A stretch of 64,000 nt of DNA. Origin: Azophilus sp965220425. GTDB lineage: Bacteria; Pseudomonadota; Gammaproteobacteria; Pseudomonadales; Azotimanducaceae. The notes under the pieces are model-generated. The model was not told the origin of the DNA and ran no database searches. It worked only from the letters and a program-made list of their open reading frames with translations. Shown piece by piece: positions 1 to 8,734 of the stretch. A program made the translations under genes and the position numbers. The stretch covers positions 372,001 through 436,000 of the forward strand of contig OZ244830.1 in assembly GCA_965220425.1 (NCBI GenBank), written 5' to 3'. The first letter of the stretch is position 1. Every line of letters begins with the position of its first letter.

Positions 1-54
1 GATCGCCTTGATGTTGCGAGCCGCCCGCGCCCGCGCCTGGGCTTGCCGGCTCAC
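1..54 (-). CDS. rsmB: 16S rRNA m5C967 methyltransferase RsmB (N-terminal start only)
   Basis: Only the first 18 codons are in the window, reading VSRQAQARARAARNIKAI on the minus strand. The GTG start overlaps the fmt stop as GTGA, which implies translational coupling. The Arg/Ala-rich opening fits the NusB-like N-terminal domain of RsmB/Sun, and rsmB directly downstream of def-fmt is the usual proteobacterial order. The assignment rests mainly on this position, because no catalytic motif is visible. Confidence 0.6.
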   Translation of the reverse strand, partial: MSRQAQARARAARNIKAI

Positions 55-998
55 CGAAAGCGCGCTCCGGGGCGAAAGAGGCCGGGAAAGCCGTTGCGTG
101 CATCGCCGGGGCCCATGGTGCGGCCCTTGCCCCGGATCACCTTCAACGACTCGATCGCCAGGGCGCCGGATCCGCACGCGACCAGGATCTCCTGCCTGCC
201 GGAAGGGAGAATGGCGCCGGGTTCCGCGGCGCAGGAATTGTCGCGCGGCATGGCGGACAGTATCTGAACCCGCGTTCCCTCGAGGGTGGCCCAGACCGGC
301 GCGCGGGGCGCCAGCGCGCGGATGCGGCGCTCCAGTTCGGCGGCGCTCTGCCGCCACTCGGGCACGCTGTCCCGCGGCCCGAGCTTGCGTGCCTGGGTTG
401 CGGGCCCGCCCTGGGGCCGGGGCATCAGTCGTTCGAGGTTCGGCAGCACCTCCAGCAACGCCTCGGCGCCGAGTTCGGCAAGCGCGTTCTGCAGCGTACG
501 GCCAGTCGCCCTTGGCCCGATCGGGATGCGCGCCTGGCTGAATACCGGGCCTGTATCCAGCCCCTCGTCCATCTGCACGATGGAGATTCCGGTTTCCCGG
601 TCGCCGGCAATCATGGCCCGCTCGATCGGCGCGGCGCCGCGCCAGCGGGGAAGCAGGGAAGCGTGTACGTTGACGCAGCCGAGCCTTGGGAATGCAAGCG
701 CCTGGCGCGGCAGCAACAGGCCATAGGCGGCGACCACGAGAAGGTCGACCCTGGTCGATGCCAGCGCCGGAAGAATATCGGCGGGGCGAACCGGAGTTCC
801 GACCGGCAGCGATGCCGTCATCGCTGCCCGTTTGACGGGACTGGGTATTCGTTTTCTGCCCCTGCCCGCGCCGCGATCCGGCTGCGTGAGCACCATTTCC
901 GGTGTGTGGCCGGCGGCGATCATCGCCTCGAGGATGTGCGCCGCAAATGCCGGCGTGCCGGCGAATGCCAGAGACGTACCCTTACCGTTCCGAGTCAT
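51..998 (-). CDS. fmt: Methionyl-tRNA formyltransferase
   Basis: Transfers a formyl group from 10-formyl-THF to Met-tRNAfMet for translation initiation in the cytosol. The 315-residue length is normal. The N-terminal formyltransferase domain opens with LAFAGTPAFA. It has the catalytic N110/H112 pair, the loop SLLPRWRGAAPI (114-125), and D148 in GLDTGP. A C-terminal OB-like tRNA-binding domain follows from about residue 210. It lies 104 bp downstream of def on the same strand and ends in a GTGA overlap with rsmB. The def-fmt-rsmB order is the classic translation-initiation operon. The gap to def contains a piece of a dispersed repeat (1012-1034). Confidence 0.97.
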   Translation of the reverse strand: MTRNGKGTSLAFAGTPAFAAHILEAMIAAGHTPEMVLTQPDRGAGRGRKRIPSPVKRAAMTASLPVGTPVRPADILPALASTRVDLLVVAAYGLLLPRQALAFPRLGCVNVHASLLPRWRGAAPIERAMIAGDRETGISIVQMDEGLDTGPVFSQARIPIGPRATGRTLQNALAELGAEALLEVLPNLERLMPRPQGGPATQARKLGPRDSVPEWRQSAAELERRIRALAPRAPVWATLEGTRVQILSAMPRDNSCAAEPGAILPSGRQEILVACGSGALAIESLKVIRGKGRTMGPGDARNGFPGLFRPGARFR

Positions 999-1102
999 GG
1001 GTTTCCATGAAAAGTCGGTGAGCGATGCGGGCTGAACCGTCGGGAAAGGATGCCGGGTGCGATCGGCGGTCCGGCGTTTTGCGGCGATTCATGGGGCAAG
1101 CC

Positions 1103-1597
1103 TCAAGCCCGGTTCTGATTCAGCTTCTTGCGTATGCGCGCCCGCTGGAGGTTGGACAGGTAGTCGACGAACAGCTTGCCGTCCAGGTGGTCGCACTCGT
1201 GCTGGATGCAGACGGAAAGGAGTCCGCTCGCCTCCAGGGACAAGGGTTCGCCGTCGCGGTCGAGGGCATGCACCGTCACGTGCCCGCGCCTCGTTACCGG
1301 CTCATAGATGTCCGGTACCGACAGGCAGCCCTCCCTGGTCTCAAGCATCTCTCCGGACAGCGTCAGCTCCGGATTGACGAATACGTGTGGCCTATGCCCT
1401 TCTTCGGAGACATCGATAACGATCACGCGCCTGTGCACATCGACCTGGCTTGCCGCCAGGCCGATGCCCGGCGCCGCGTACATCGTCTCCAGCATATTGT
1501 CGATGAGTTCCCGCACTGAATCGTCCACCCTGTGCACGGGCTCGGCCCTGGTGCGCAGCCGGGGGTCGGGGTACTCCAGTATTTTCAAACGAGCCAT
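1103..1597 (-). CDS. def: Peptide deformylase
   Basis: Metalloenzyme that removes the N-formyl group from nascent proteins. The 164-residue protein has all three signature motifs: GIGLAASQ (44-51), EGCLSVP with metal ligand Cys91 (89-95), and QHECDHLDG with metal ligands H133/H137 and catalytic E134 (132-140). It is the first gene of a def-fmt-rsmB operon and is divergent from dprA. The first Met of MARLKILEYPDPRL matches the family start. Confidence 0.98.
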   Translation of the reverse strand: MARLKILEYPDPRLRTRAEPVHRVDDSVRELIDNMLETMYAAPGIGLAASQVDVHRRVIVIDVSEEGHRPHVFVNPELTLSGEMLETREGCLSVPDIYEPVTRRGHVTVHALDRDGEPLSLEASGLLSVCIQHECDHLDGKLFVDYLSNLQRARIRKKLNQNRA

Positions 1598-1803
1598 TTG
1601 CCGTCGATCGGGCTGCCGGAACGGAGAGGCCGGAATTATAGATCACGGAACCCTCGATCACGCTTCGAATATCGGGCCATGGCGTTTCCCCTACAGCGAA
1701 TCGGAGCTGTCGCTCACGCCGGCGATTGGCAATGGCGACTGTTTCTCCAACGAACACGCGGGCATATCTAGTTGCTTCCGGGAAATTGAACGAGTGCAAT
1801 GCG

Positions 1804-2820
1804 ATGAGCGCGGCCCTGTCGGCGTCGGAAGCGCTACTGTATCTGAGCCAGCAGGAATCGAGGCGCACCGTGCGCGCCTGGCTGATCGAGGCCGGCGACG
1901 CGGTTGCCGCGTTCGACCGCCACGGCAACCCGCCCCGATGGCCGGCCGAGAGGTTGCAAGCCGCTGGTATCCGGTATACGGCTCTGGGCGACGATGATTT
2001 TCCCGAGCCGTTACAGCACATCCCCGACCCACCCCTGGCGCTTTACTACCGGGGCGCCCTTAAACCCCGGCAGCGTGCCTGGGTGGCCGTCGTCGGGGCG
2101 AGGACCGCTACCCGCCGGGGCATGCAGATCGCGGAAACCATCGGCCGGGACCTCGCCCGCAATGGCGCCACCGTTGTATCCGGGCTTGCGCGGGGCATCG
2201 ACGGCGCGGCGCACCGCGGGGCCCTGGCGGCGGAAACCGGCGGCGCCTGGGCGATACTGGGCAGCGGGCTCCTGGATGTGTATCCGTGGCAACACAGAGG
2301 CCTCGCGGAACGCATCGTCGAATCGGGCGGCGCGGTATTGAGTGAATATGCCCCCCATGAGGCGCCATTCAAGGGACACTTTCCGGAACGAAACCGGTTG
2401 ATCAGCGGGCTCTCCGAAGGCGTCGTGGTGGTGGAGGCGAGCCGGCGCAGCGGGTCGCTGATTACCGCGAGAATGGCCGGCGAGCAGGGGCGCGACGTGA
2501 TGGCGGTACCCGGCCCGGTGAGCAGCCCCTTGAGCGCGGGTTGCCACTGGCTGATCAAGCAGGGCGCGGCGCTGGTCGAGGACGCGGACGATGTGCTGGC
2601 GGAATTGGGCTATGCCGCGGCGGCCAGGGAACCACCGCCGGGGCCGCCGCCGGAACTGGCGCCGGTTTACGAGGCGGTGACCGGGCTCCAGGCATCACCG
2701 GATGAAATAGCCCTGGCCCTGGGAATGCCGGCCGATGCGGTAATCGGTGCGCTGGTGCGGCTCGAGCTGGCCGGATTTGTCCACCTGACTCCCGACGGGT
2801 ATATTCGCGCCCCTCGCTGA
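1804..2820 (+). CDS. dprA: DNA-processing protein DprA (Smf)
   Basis: Binds incoming single-stranded DNA and loads RecA during natural transformation. The Rossmann-like DprA fold carries SGLARGIDGAAH (DNA/RecA-interaction region) and FPERNRLISGLS, both diagnostic. A C-terminal winged-helix domain (about 285-338) is present. I chose ATG 1804 (338 aa) over the in-frame ATG 1726 because the upstream 26 residues do not look conserved. The gene is divergent from def, and dprA-tsaC-aroE on this side is the familiar gammaproteobacterial arrangement, with purE inserted here. It suggests the lineage is or was competent. Confidence 0.95.
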   Translation: MSAALSASEALLYLSQQESRRTVRAWLIEAGDAVAAFDRHGNPPRWPAERLQAAGIRYTALGDDDFPEPLQHIPDPPLALYYRGALKPRQRAWVAVVGARTATRRGMQIAETIGRDLARNGATVVSGLARGIDGAAHRGALAAETGGAWAILGSGLLDVYPWQHRGLAERIVESGGAVLSEYAPHEAPFKGHFPERNRLISGLSEGVVVVEASRRSGSLITARMAGEQGRDVMAVPGPVSSPLSAGCHWLIKQGAALVEDADDVLAELGYAAAAREPPPGPPPELAPVYEAVTGLQASPDEIALALGMPADAVIGALVRLELAGFVHLTPDGYIRAPR

Positions 2821-2834
2821 GCCCGGAGAATCTC

Positions 2835-3335
2835 GTGAGCTTCGTAGCCGTCCTAATGGGGTCCGAGTCGGACTGGCCGATCATGCAGAACTGTACCGCC
2901 GTGCTCGATCGTCTCGGCATCGGCCATGAAGTGCGCATCTCATCCGCGCACCGTACGCCGCAGGCGACCGCGGCTTACGTGACGGATGCCGTCGAACGGG
3001 GCTGTGCGGCGTTCGTTTGCGGCGCCGGCATGGCCGCGCATCTGGCCGGCGCGGTTGCCGCGCACACGGTTCGTCCGGTGATCGGGGTGCCTATAGACAG
3101 CAGCCCCTTAAGCGGGCTGGATGCCCTGCTCGCAACGGTTCAGATGCCAGGCGGCATCCCGGTCGCGACCGTCGCCGTGGGCAAGGCGGGGGCGCGCAAC
3201 GCCGGTTATCTCGCCGCCCAGATGCTGGCGGTGGACGATGCGGCGCTTACCTGCAGGCTCGACGAGGACCGGGCGCGGAACCGGGCCAGTATCCAGGCGC
3301 AGAATGAGCGGCTGCAGGCAGAACTCCAGCGCTGA
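2835..3335 (+). CDS. purE: N5-carboxyaminoimidazole ribonucleotide mutase PurE
   Basis: Class I PurE converts N5-CAIR to CAIR in de novo purine synthesis. The 166 residues show MGSESDW near the N-terminus, the signature SSAHRTP, the CGAGMAAHLAG loop and VQMPGGIPVATVAVG. GTG start at 2835, 14 bp after dprA. Unusually, purK is not the next gene; tsaC overlaps the 3' end instead. The C-terminal 20 residues are an Arg/Gln-rich helix typical of PurE. Confidence 0.95.
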   Translation: MSFVAVLMGSESDWPIMQNCTAVLDRLGIGHEVRISSAHRTPQATAAYVTDAVERGCAAFVCGAGMAAHLAGAVAAHTVRPVIGVPIDSSPLSGLDALLATVQMPGGIPVATVAVGKAGARNAGYLAAQMLAVDDAALTCRLDEDRARNRASIQAQNERLQAELQR

Positions 3336-3888
3336 TCGTTTCCACGTTCTGAGGGCCGCCCGGCACCTGCGTGCGGGGGGGTTGGTGGCGCATGCGACGG
3401 AAGGGGTCTGGGGGCTGGCGTGCGACCCGTTCGACGGCCGGGCAGTGGCGCGGCTGCTAGCGGCGAAGAGCCGGGAACCGGGCAAGGGCCTGATCGTCAT
3501 CGGCGCCGAGGCATCCTGTTTCGAGCCCGAATTGGCGGGCCTTTCCGAGCGGCAGCGCCGTGCGGTCGAGTCGAGTTGGCCAGGCGCCGTGAGCTGGTTG
3601 GTGCCGAATGCGCGCTTCCCCTGGTGGGTCAGCGGGGCGCGGTCGCGCGGAGCGAGCCGGGTGGCGATACGCGTTCCCGGGCACACCCAGTCCCGGGCGA
3701 TCTGCGCCGCCTTCGGCGGTCCGCTGGTATCGACCTCGGCCAACCCATCCGGGCGGCCGAGTACGGCAAACGAATTGCGTGTCAGGCGGTGGTTTCAGTC
3801 GTCCGTAGACTACGTGGTGCCGGGCCATACAGCGGCACGCAATCGTCCGAGCGAGCTCCGCACCCTCGACGGGGCGGTATTGCGCTGA
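3304..3888 (+). CDS. tsaC: L-threonylcarbamoyladenylate synthase TsaC (Sua5/YciO/YrdC family)
   Basis: Makes threonylcarbamoyl-AMP from Thr, bicarbonate and ATP, the first step of t6A37 tRNA modification. The 194-aa single-domain protein matches TsaC rather than long Sua5. Motifs are HATEGVWGLACDP (dsRNA-binding/ATP pocket), SREPGKGLIVI, WPGAVSWLVP and STSANPSG. ATG 3304 lies 32 nt inside purE and gives a family-like N-terminus. The stop overlaps aroE as TGATG, so purE-tsaC-aroE are probably translationally coupled. Confidence 0.93.
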   Translation: MSGCRQNSSADRFHVLRAARHLRAGGLVAHATEGVWGLACDPFDGRAVARLLAAKSREPGKGLIVIGAEASCFEPELAGLSERQRRAVESSWPGAVSWLVPNARFPWWVSGARSRGASRVAIRVPGHTQSRAICAAFGGPLVSTSANPSGRPSTANELRVRRWFQSSVDYVVPGHTAARNRPSELRTLDGAVLR

Positions 3889-4703
3889 TGGACCGTTACG
3901 CGGTGATCGGCAACCCGGTGGCGCATTCCCTGTCGCCGGAGATTCACCACGCCTTCGCGGAGCAGACTGGACAGCGGCTCTCATACGAGAAGCTGCCCGC
4001 GGCAGCGGAAGGCTTTCGAGAAACGGCGGAATCCTTCTTTGCGGCCGGCGGCCGGGGTCTGAACGTCACCCTGCCCTTCAAGGGCAACGCATTCGACTGG
4101 GTGCAGGAGGCGCGGGGGGCCGCGGCCCAGGCCCGGGCGGTCAACACCATTGCGCTCAAGGACGGTCGGACGGCGGGGTATAACACGGACGGCGCAGGCC
4201 TTGTCGGGGATTTGCGCGCGCTCGGCGTGGATCTCGCGGGGCGATCCCTGCTGGTGATCGGCGCCGGCGGGGCGGTTCAGGGCGTTGTAGGCGCCCTGGT
4301 CGATGCGGGGGCCGGGCGCGTGGTCATCGCCAATCGCACCGTCTCGAGGGCGCGCGCGCTGGCGGCGCGCTATCCCGCCAAGGTGGAAAGCGCTGCTCTC
4401 GATACATTGACGCCCGGTTTCGATGTGGTCATCAACGGAACGTCCGCGGGACTTGAGGGGCAGGGCGCCCTGATCGAGGAACGCATGGCGCGGCAAACGG
4501 TCTGTTATGACATGCTGTATGCGCGGGACGGCGAGACGCCGTTCTGCAAATGGGCAAGGCAGGCCGGGGCATCGACGGTTACCGACGGGCTCGGCATGCT
4601 GGTCGAGCAGGCAGCGGCCGCCTTCGCCATCTGGCGGGGTGTACGGCCGGATACGCGTAGAGTTCTCGGAGACTTGCGCCTCCAGGCGCGAGGTTCTGCA
4701 TGA
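3888..4703 (+). CDS. aroE: Shikimate 5-dehydrogenase AroE
   Basis: NADPH-dependent reduction of 3-dehydroshikimate to shikimate in aromatic amino-acid synthesis. 271 aa starting MDRYAVIGNPVAHSLSPEIH, the canonical substrate-binding opening. NVTLPFKG carries the catalytic Lys, the NTDGAG motif is present, and the NADP-binding GAGGAVQGV is near residue 125. The start at 3888 overlaps the tsaC stop by one base, and the 3' end overlaps the next gene as ATGA. Confidence 0.97.
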   Translation: MDRYAVIGNPVAHSLSPEIHHAFAEQTGQRLSYEKLPAAAEGFRETAESFFAAGGRGLNVTLPFKGNAFDWVQEARGAAAQARAVNTIALKDGRTAGYNTDGAGLVGDLRALGVDLAGRSLLVIGAGGAVQGVVGALVDAGAGRVVIANRTVSRARALAARYPAKVESAALDTLTPGFDVVINGTSAGLEGQGALIEERMARQTVCYDMLYARDGETPFCKWARQAGASTVTDGLGMLVEQAAAAFAIWRGVRPDTRRVLGDLRLQARGSA

Positions 4704-5254
4704 AGGCTGACGAACAGGTAGCGAAAAGGAACCGGCCTCAGGTGATCGTCATGGCGGTGGCCTTTCCACTGCTTGCGGTGTTCGCCGTTTACAGCCTGAT
4801 CTGGCTGGCTCAGCGTGATACTTTGCTGGAAACCACCAACCGGGGCGAGTTCGTCGACCCGCCGGTGCTGGCGCGGGAGCTTGGCCTCAGCGACGGGTCG
4901 GGCATGCCGGTCGACGGTAGCGGCAGTTGGTGGGTCTGGTTGGTGACGGCGGACTGTACTGCGGCGTGCGAACGGTCCCTGCAGGAAATGGGGGGGGTGC
5001 GGCAGCGGTTGTACGGCCATGGGGACAGGGTGCGCCAAGCCCTGGTAACACAACCGGACGCCGAGTCGCTGCCCCGGCCCGGCCGTTATCCACAGACGCC
5101 GCGTTTCACCAGTGACGGCGAGAAGGCGCTCGACGATGGGATCTATCTCGTCGACCCGGTGGGCAATGTGGTCCTCAGATATCCTGCCGATACGCGGTCG
5201 CAGCCGATGCTGGAGGATCTGACGCGCCTGCTGGAGTTGCCGGACGATGTTTGA
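4700..5254 (+). CDS. COX-cluster membrane-anchored thioredoxin-fold-like protein
   Basis: 184 aa with one N-terminal membrane segment (about 14-36) and a periplasmic remainder. The region WWVWLVTADCTAACERSLQE resembles SCO/thioredoxin-like proteins and has two cysteines four residues apart. Proteins of this length and layout sit just before ctaA in gammaproteobacterial cytochrome c oxidase clusters (the PA0111 position in Pseudomonas). ATGA overlap with aroE; 36 bp ahead of ctaA. A role in heme or copper delivery to the oxidase is inferred from position only. Confidence 0.7.
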   Translation: MKADEQVAKRNRPQVIVMAVAFPLLAVFAVYSLIWLAQRDTLLETTNRGEFVDPPVLARELGLSDGSGMPVDGSGSWWVWLVTADCTAACERSLQEMGGVRQRLYGHGDRVRQALVTQPDAESLPRPGRYPQTPRFTSDGEKALDDGIYLVDPVGNVVLRYPADTRSQPMLEDLTRLLELPDDV

Positions 5255-5290
5255 GCCGCCGCGTCCGCGTCCGCGTCAGGAGGCGGCTGA

Positions 5291-6310
5291 ATGCCGTCAC
5301 GACCGATGCGCAACTGGCGGCAAACCATGCCGAAGGCACGCTCCGCGATGATGAAGACGGTTCTGGCCTGTGTCGCGCTGGCGTTCGTGGTGGTTGTTCT
5401 CGGCGCGTTCACCCGTCTGGTCGATGCGGGTCTCGGCTGCCCCGACTGGCCGGGTTGCTACGGGCAGCTCGCCGTTCCGCAGACGACGGAGGAGATACGG
5501 GCCGCCGAGGTCCTCTATCCGGATGCGCCGGTGGAGGCGGACAAGGCCTGGACCGAAATGGTGCATCGGTATGCCGCCACGGCCCTGGGACTCTTGATTC
5601 TGGCGATTGCGGTGCAGGCGTATCGCTTGCGGCCCAACGTAGGGCTGAAGCTGCCCATTGCGCTCGCGCTTCTCGTGATGCTGCAGGGCGCCTTCGGCGC
5701 CTGGACGGTGACGCTGAAACTCTGGCCGCAGGTTGTCACCGCGCACCTGTTGGGCGGCTTTGCGACCCTGAGCCTGTTGTGGCTGCTGGCGCTGCGCCTG
5801 GGGCTGGGCGATGGGCTCGCCGTACAGCCGCATCACTTTCGGCTCGCGCTGGCCGCCGTGGTCGTGCTGGTATTGCAGATCGCCCTCGGCGGCTGGGTCA
5901 GCTCAAACTACGCGGCCCTGGCCTGTCCCGACTTTCCGACCTGCCATGGAGCCTGGTCGCCCCCCATGGATCCGGCCCAGGGGTTCAATGTCTTCCAGTC
6001 CGTGGGACCCAACTATCTCGGGGGCGTCATGGACAACGAGGCGCGGATCGCCATTCAGGTCGCCCACCGGGTGGGCGCCGCCGCCGTGCTGATGGTGACG
6101 GGATGGCTGGGCTGGAGGCTGCTGGCCACCCGCAGCCCCCTGGCGCCCTGGGTACTGGGCGGGCTCGCCCTGCAACTGTCGCTCGGCATCGCCAATGTCC
6201 TGCTGGTGCTGCCGCTATGGGTCGCCGTATCGCACAATGCCGGCGGCGCACTCTTGTTGCTGGTTCTGGTTACAGTAAACTATCGCGCTTTTCAGGGGAC
6301 CGCCTCTTGA
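5291..6310 (+). CDS. ctaA: Heme A synthase (COX15/CtaA)
   Basis: Oxidises the C8 methyl of heme O to the formyl of heme A in the inner membrane. 339 aa with eight predicted membrane spans in two four-helix halves. The four conserved heme-ligand histidines are visible in VHRYAATA, TAHLLGG, VAHRVGAA and VSHNAGGA. Cys pairs flank short loops (CPDWPGC, CPDFPTC), typical of the class with a disulfide loop. An AGGAGG ribosome site at 5278-5283 supports ATG 5291. Coupled to ctaB by a TTGA overlap. Confidence 0.96.
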   Translation: MPSRPMRNWRQTMPKARSAMMKTVLACVALAFVVVVLGAFTRLVDAGLGCPDWPGCYGQLAVPQTTEEIRAAEVLYPDAPVEADKAWTEMVHRYAATALGLLILAIAVQAYRLRPNVGLKLPIALALLVMLQGAFGAWTVTLKLWPQVVTAHLLGGFATLSLLWLLALRLGLGDGLAVQPHHFRLALAAVVVLVLQIALGGWVSSNYAALACPDFPTCHGAWSPPMDPAQGFNVFQSVGPNYLGGVMDNEARIAIQVAHRVGAAAVLMVTGWLGWRLLATRSPLAPWVLGGLALQLSLGIANVLLVLPLWVAVSHNAGGALLLLVLVTVNYRAFQGTAS

Positions 6311-7206
6311 ACGAGATCACCTACCCGGTCGCGTCCTGGCGCGATTACGTGGAAATGTGCAAGCCGCGCGTGGTGCTGCTGATGCTGGTCTGCGCGGTCG
6401 TCGGCATGTTTCTCGCGACACCGGGCATGGTGCCCCTGGATATCCTGTTGCTCGGTACCGCCGGCATCGGCCTGGTCGCCGCTTCCGCGGCCGTGGTCAA
6501 CCACATTGCCGATGCCGAGATCGATGCCCGCATGGCGCGTACCCAGCGGCGCCCCGTGGCCACCGGACGCGTGGGAATCCTTCATGGACTGCTGTTTTCG
6601 GCGGTTCTGGGTGTCACGGGCATGGCGATCCTCTTCCTGTGGATCAATCCGCTGACCGCCTGTCTCAACCTGGCGTCCTGGGTGGGCTACGGGCTGGTCT
6701 ACACCCTTTTTCTGAAGCGCGCCACGCCCCAGAACATCGTCATCGGCGGCCTGTTCGGCGCGGCGCCGCCGCTGTTCGGCTGGACGGCGGTGACCGGCGC
6801 CGTGGAACCCGGCGGCCTGCTGCTGGTGCTCATCATCTTTGCCTGGACGCCGCCGCACTTCTGGGCGCTGGCGCTGGACCGCAAGGAAGACTACGAAACC
6901 GTGGGCATCCCGATGTTGCCCGTCACGCACGGGGAGCGGGCGACGCGGCGGCATATCCTTTTCTATACGCTGATCCTCATTGCCTCGAGCCTGGCGCCGG
7001 TCGCCATCGGCATGAGCGGTTGGCTGTACCTGGCCGCGGCCCTGGCGCTTGGCGGCGGGTTCCTCTACTGGTCGGTGGTGCTGCTCGTGAGCCGCAGCCG
7101 GACCGCGCCCATGCAGACATTCCGCTACTCAATCGCGTACCTCTTCGCGCTCTTCGTCTTCCTGCTGCTCGATCACTACTGGTTTGCCGCGGTCTGGGGC
7201 GCCTGA
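6307..7206 (+). CDS. ctaB: Protoheme IX farnesyltransferase (heme O synthase, CtaB/CyoE)
   Basis: UbiA-superfamily prenyltransferase that farnesylates heme B to heme O. 299 aa with nine predicted membrane helices. The first Asp-rich motif is NHIADAEIDARMARTQRRP, and the second polar loop is LDRKEDYETVGIPMLPVTHG. The TTG start at 6307 overlaps the ctaA stop (TTGA), giving MNEITYPVASWRDYVEMCKP. ctaA-ctaB order supports an aa3-type oxidase elsewhere in the genome; the structural cox genes are not in the window. Confidence 0.96.
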   Translation: MNEITYPVASWRDYVEMCKPRVVLLMLVCAVVGMFLATPGMVPLDILLLGTAGIGLVAASAAVVNHIADAEIDARMARTQRRPVATGRVGILHGLLFSAVLGVTGMAILFLWINPLTACLNLASWVGYGLVYTLFLKRATPQNIVIGGLFGAAPPLFGWTAVTGAVEPGGLLLVLIIFAWTPPHFWALALDRKEDYETVGIPMLPVTHGERATRRHILFYTLILIASSLAPVAIGMSGWLYLAAALALGGGFLYWSVVLLVSRSRTAPMQTFRYSIAYLFALFVFLLLDHYWFAAVWGA

Positions 7207-7217
7207 GCCGATCTGCG

Positions 7218-8564
7218 ATGAGTTCTTCCAAAGGCGCCGCGAAGGGGGTTCCAGGCGCGCCGTTGAAGGCGGCGAATCCCGCTGAACAAGACCGTTCTGC
7301 CGCGGTAGACCTTGCGAGCCTGTATAGCCGGGTAAGGACGCGATCCGAGGCGTTGTGCCAGCCGCTCGCCATCGAGGACTATGGCGTACAGCCGATGGAC
7401 GATGCCAGCCCGCCCAAGTGGCATCTGGCGCACACGACCTGGTTCTTCGAGACCTTTCTGCTCAAGGAATTCGATACAGGCTATCGGGGTGTCGATGACA
7501 CCTACGAGGTGTTGTTCAACTCCTACTACAACGGCGTGGGCGATCCTTACCCGCGCCCCCGGCGCGGCTATCTGTCGCGGCCCACGGTGGGGGAGGTGTA
7601 TGACTACCGGGCTCACGTAGACACCGCGATGGCGGGGCTGTTGACCCGTGGTGACGCCGAGATCCGGCGGCGCATCGAGCTGGGCCTGCACCACGAGCAG
7701 CAGCACCAGGAACTGATTCTCACCGATCTCAAGTACAACCTGGGTCTCAATCCGCTGAAGCCCGCCTACCGCGAAGATCCAGACAGCGAACAGACAGGGT
7801 CGCGAGCGCTGAAGTTCGACGAATACCCGGGCGGAATCTTTTCGGTGGGCGCCTGCGGGCCGTTCTGCTTCGACAATGAATTGCCGCGCCACACCGCTCT
7901 GTTGCGACCCTTTGCCCTGGCGGACCGGCTGGTTACCAACGCCGAGTTTCTGGCGTTCATCGAAAACGGCGGCTACGCCGCGGCTGCGCTGTGGCTGTCG
8001 GACGGCTGGTCGGCGGTGCGCGCCAACGGTTGGCAGTGCCCCCTGTACTGGCGCTGCCGGGATGGACAGTGGCTCGAATACCGGCTGAATGGCGAGCGCA
8101 GCCTGGCGCCCGACGAGCCCGTGGTGCACGTCAGCGCCTACGAGGCCGACGCGTATGCCCGCTGGGCGGGTTGCCGCCTCCCCACGGAGTTCGAATGGGA
8201 ATCGGCTGCCGAGCCGCTGGACCCGACGGCGGGCAATTTCGCCGATGACGGGAGGCTCCACCCGTCGGGCGTGGATTGGCCTGGACAGGACGGGGTGCGG
8301 CGCCTCGATACGAGCGGACGCAAGCAGCTCTTTGGCGATGCGTGGGAATGGACGTCCAGCGCCTACGGCCCCTATCCGGGCTACCGGACGCCGCCGGGCG
8401 CCCTGGGTGAGTACAACGGCAAGTTCATGAGCAGCCAGCTCGTGCTGCGCGGCGGCTCCTGCGCCACGCCCCGGGGCCACGTTCGGGCGAGCTACCGGAA
8501 CTTCTTCTACCCTCCTGACCGGTGGCAGTTCTCGGGCATACGGCTGGCCAGGGATCTGGCCTAG
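7218..8564 (+). CDS. egtB: Ergothioneine biosynthesis sulfoxide synthase EgtB
   Basis: Non-heme iron enzyme that joins trimethylhistidine (hercynine) to a cysteine or gamma-glutamylcysteine donor with O2. 448 aa. The N-terminal DinB-like domain supplies the iron-binding facial triad: a His in HLAHTTWFFET and the HX3HXE motif within HHEQQHQE. The C-terminal half is the FGE-sulfatase/C-type-lectin fold, with LPTEFEWE, GDAWEWT and LRGGSCATP. Start ATG 7218, 11 bp after ctaB. The TAG stop is the first part of a 165-bp palindromic element that separates it from egtD. Confidence 0.94.
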   Translation: MSSSKGAAKGVPGAPLKAANPAEQDRSAAVDLASLYSRVRTRSEALCQPLAIEDYGVQPMDDASPPKWHLAHTTWFFETFLLKEFDTGYRGVDDTYEVLFNSYYNGVGDPYPRPRRGYLSRPTVGEVYDYRAHVDTAMAGLLTRGDAEIRRRIELGLHHEQQHQELILTDLKYNLGLNPLKPAYREDPDSEQTGSRALKFDEYPGGIFSVGACGPFCFDNELPRHTALLRPFALADRLVTNAEFLAFIENGGYAAAALWLSDGWSAVRANGWQCPLYWRCRDGQWLEYRLNGERSLAPDEPVVHVSAYEADAYARWAGCRLPTEFEWESAAEPLDPTAGNFADDGRLHPSGVDWPGQDGVRRLDTSGRKQLFGDAWEWTSSAYGPYPGYRTPPGALGEYNGKFMSSQLVLRGGSCATPRGHVRASYRNFFYPPDRWQFSGIRLARDLA

Positions 8565-8725
8565 TGCTCCGTCAAGCCAAAATCTACGGGTATTCGCGGG
8601 TCTTTTTGGCCCCTGACTGCGTTGCTCCTCCTTGCATGGGGCCTGCCATGCGTCGTCGTCGCGCCTTGCCAGGAACCAAAAATCCCATGCGCCTACCCGT
8701 AGATTTTGGCTTGACGGAGCACTAG
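8561..8725. mobile_element. 165-bp MITE, copy 1 (CTAG-bounded, 31-bp perfect terminal inverted repeats)
   Basis: Begins CTAGTGCTCCGTCAAGCC and ends with its exact inverse complement. The perfect inverted repeat is at least 31 bp (8561-8591 against 8695-8725), and imperfect pairing continues inward, so the whole element can fold as one long hairpin. A second copy with 2 mismatches is at 55447-55611. It has no transposase gene. The first CTAG contains the egtB stop codon. CTAG at both ends could be a target duplication or the tips of the repeats. It lies in the egtB-egtD gap and could affect readthrough. Confidence 0.9.
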
Positions 8726-8734
8726 CTTCTGGCG

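Noticed and set aside
3420..3887. Extended aroE start at 3420
   Set aside because: The upstream stretch overlaps tsaC in another frame and is not AroE-like; ATG 3888 gives the canonical N-terminus.
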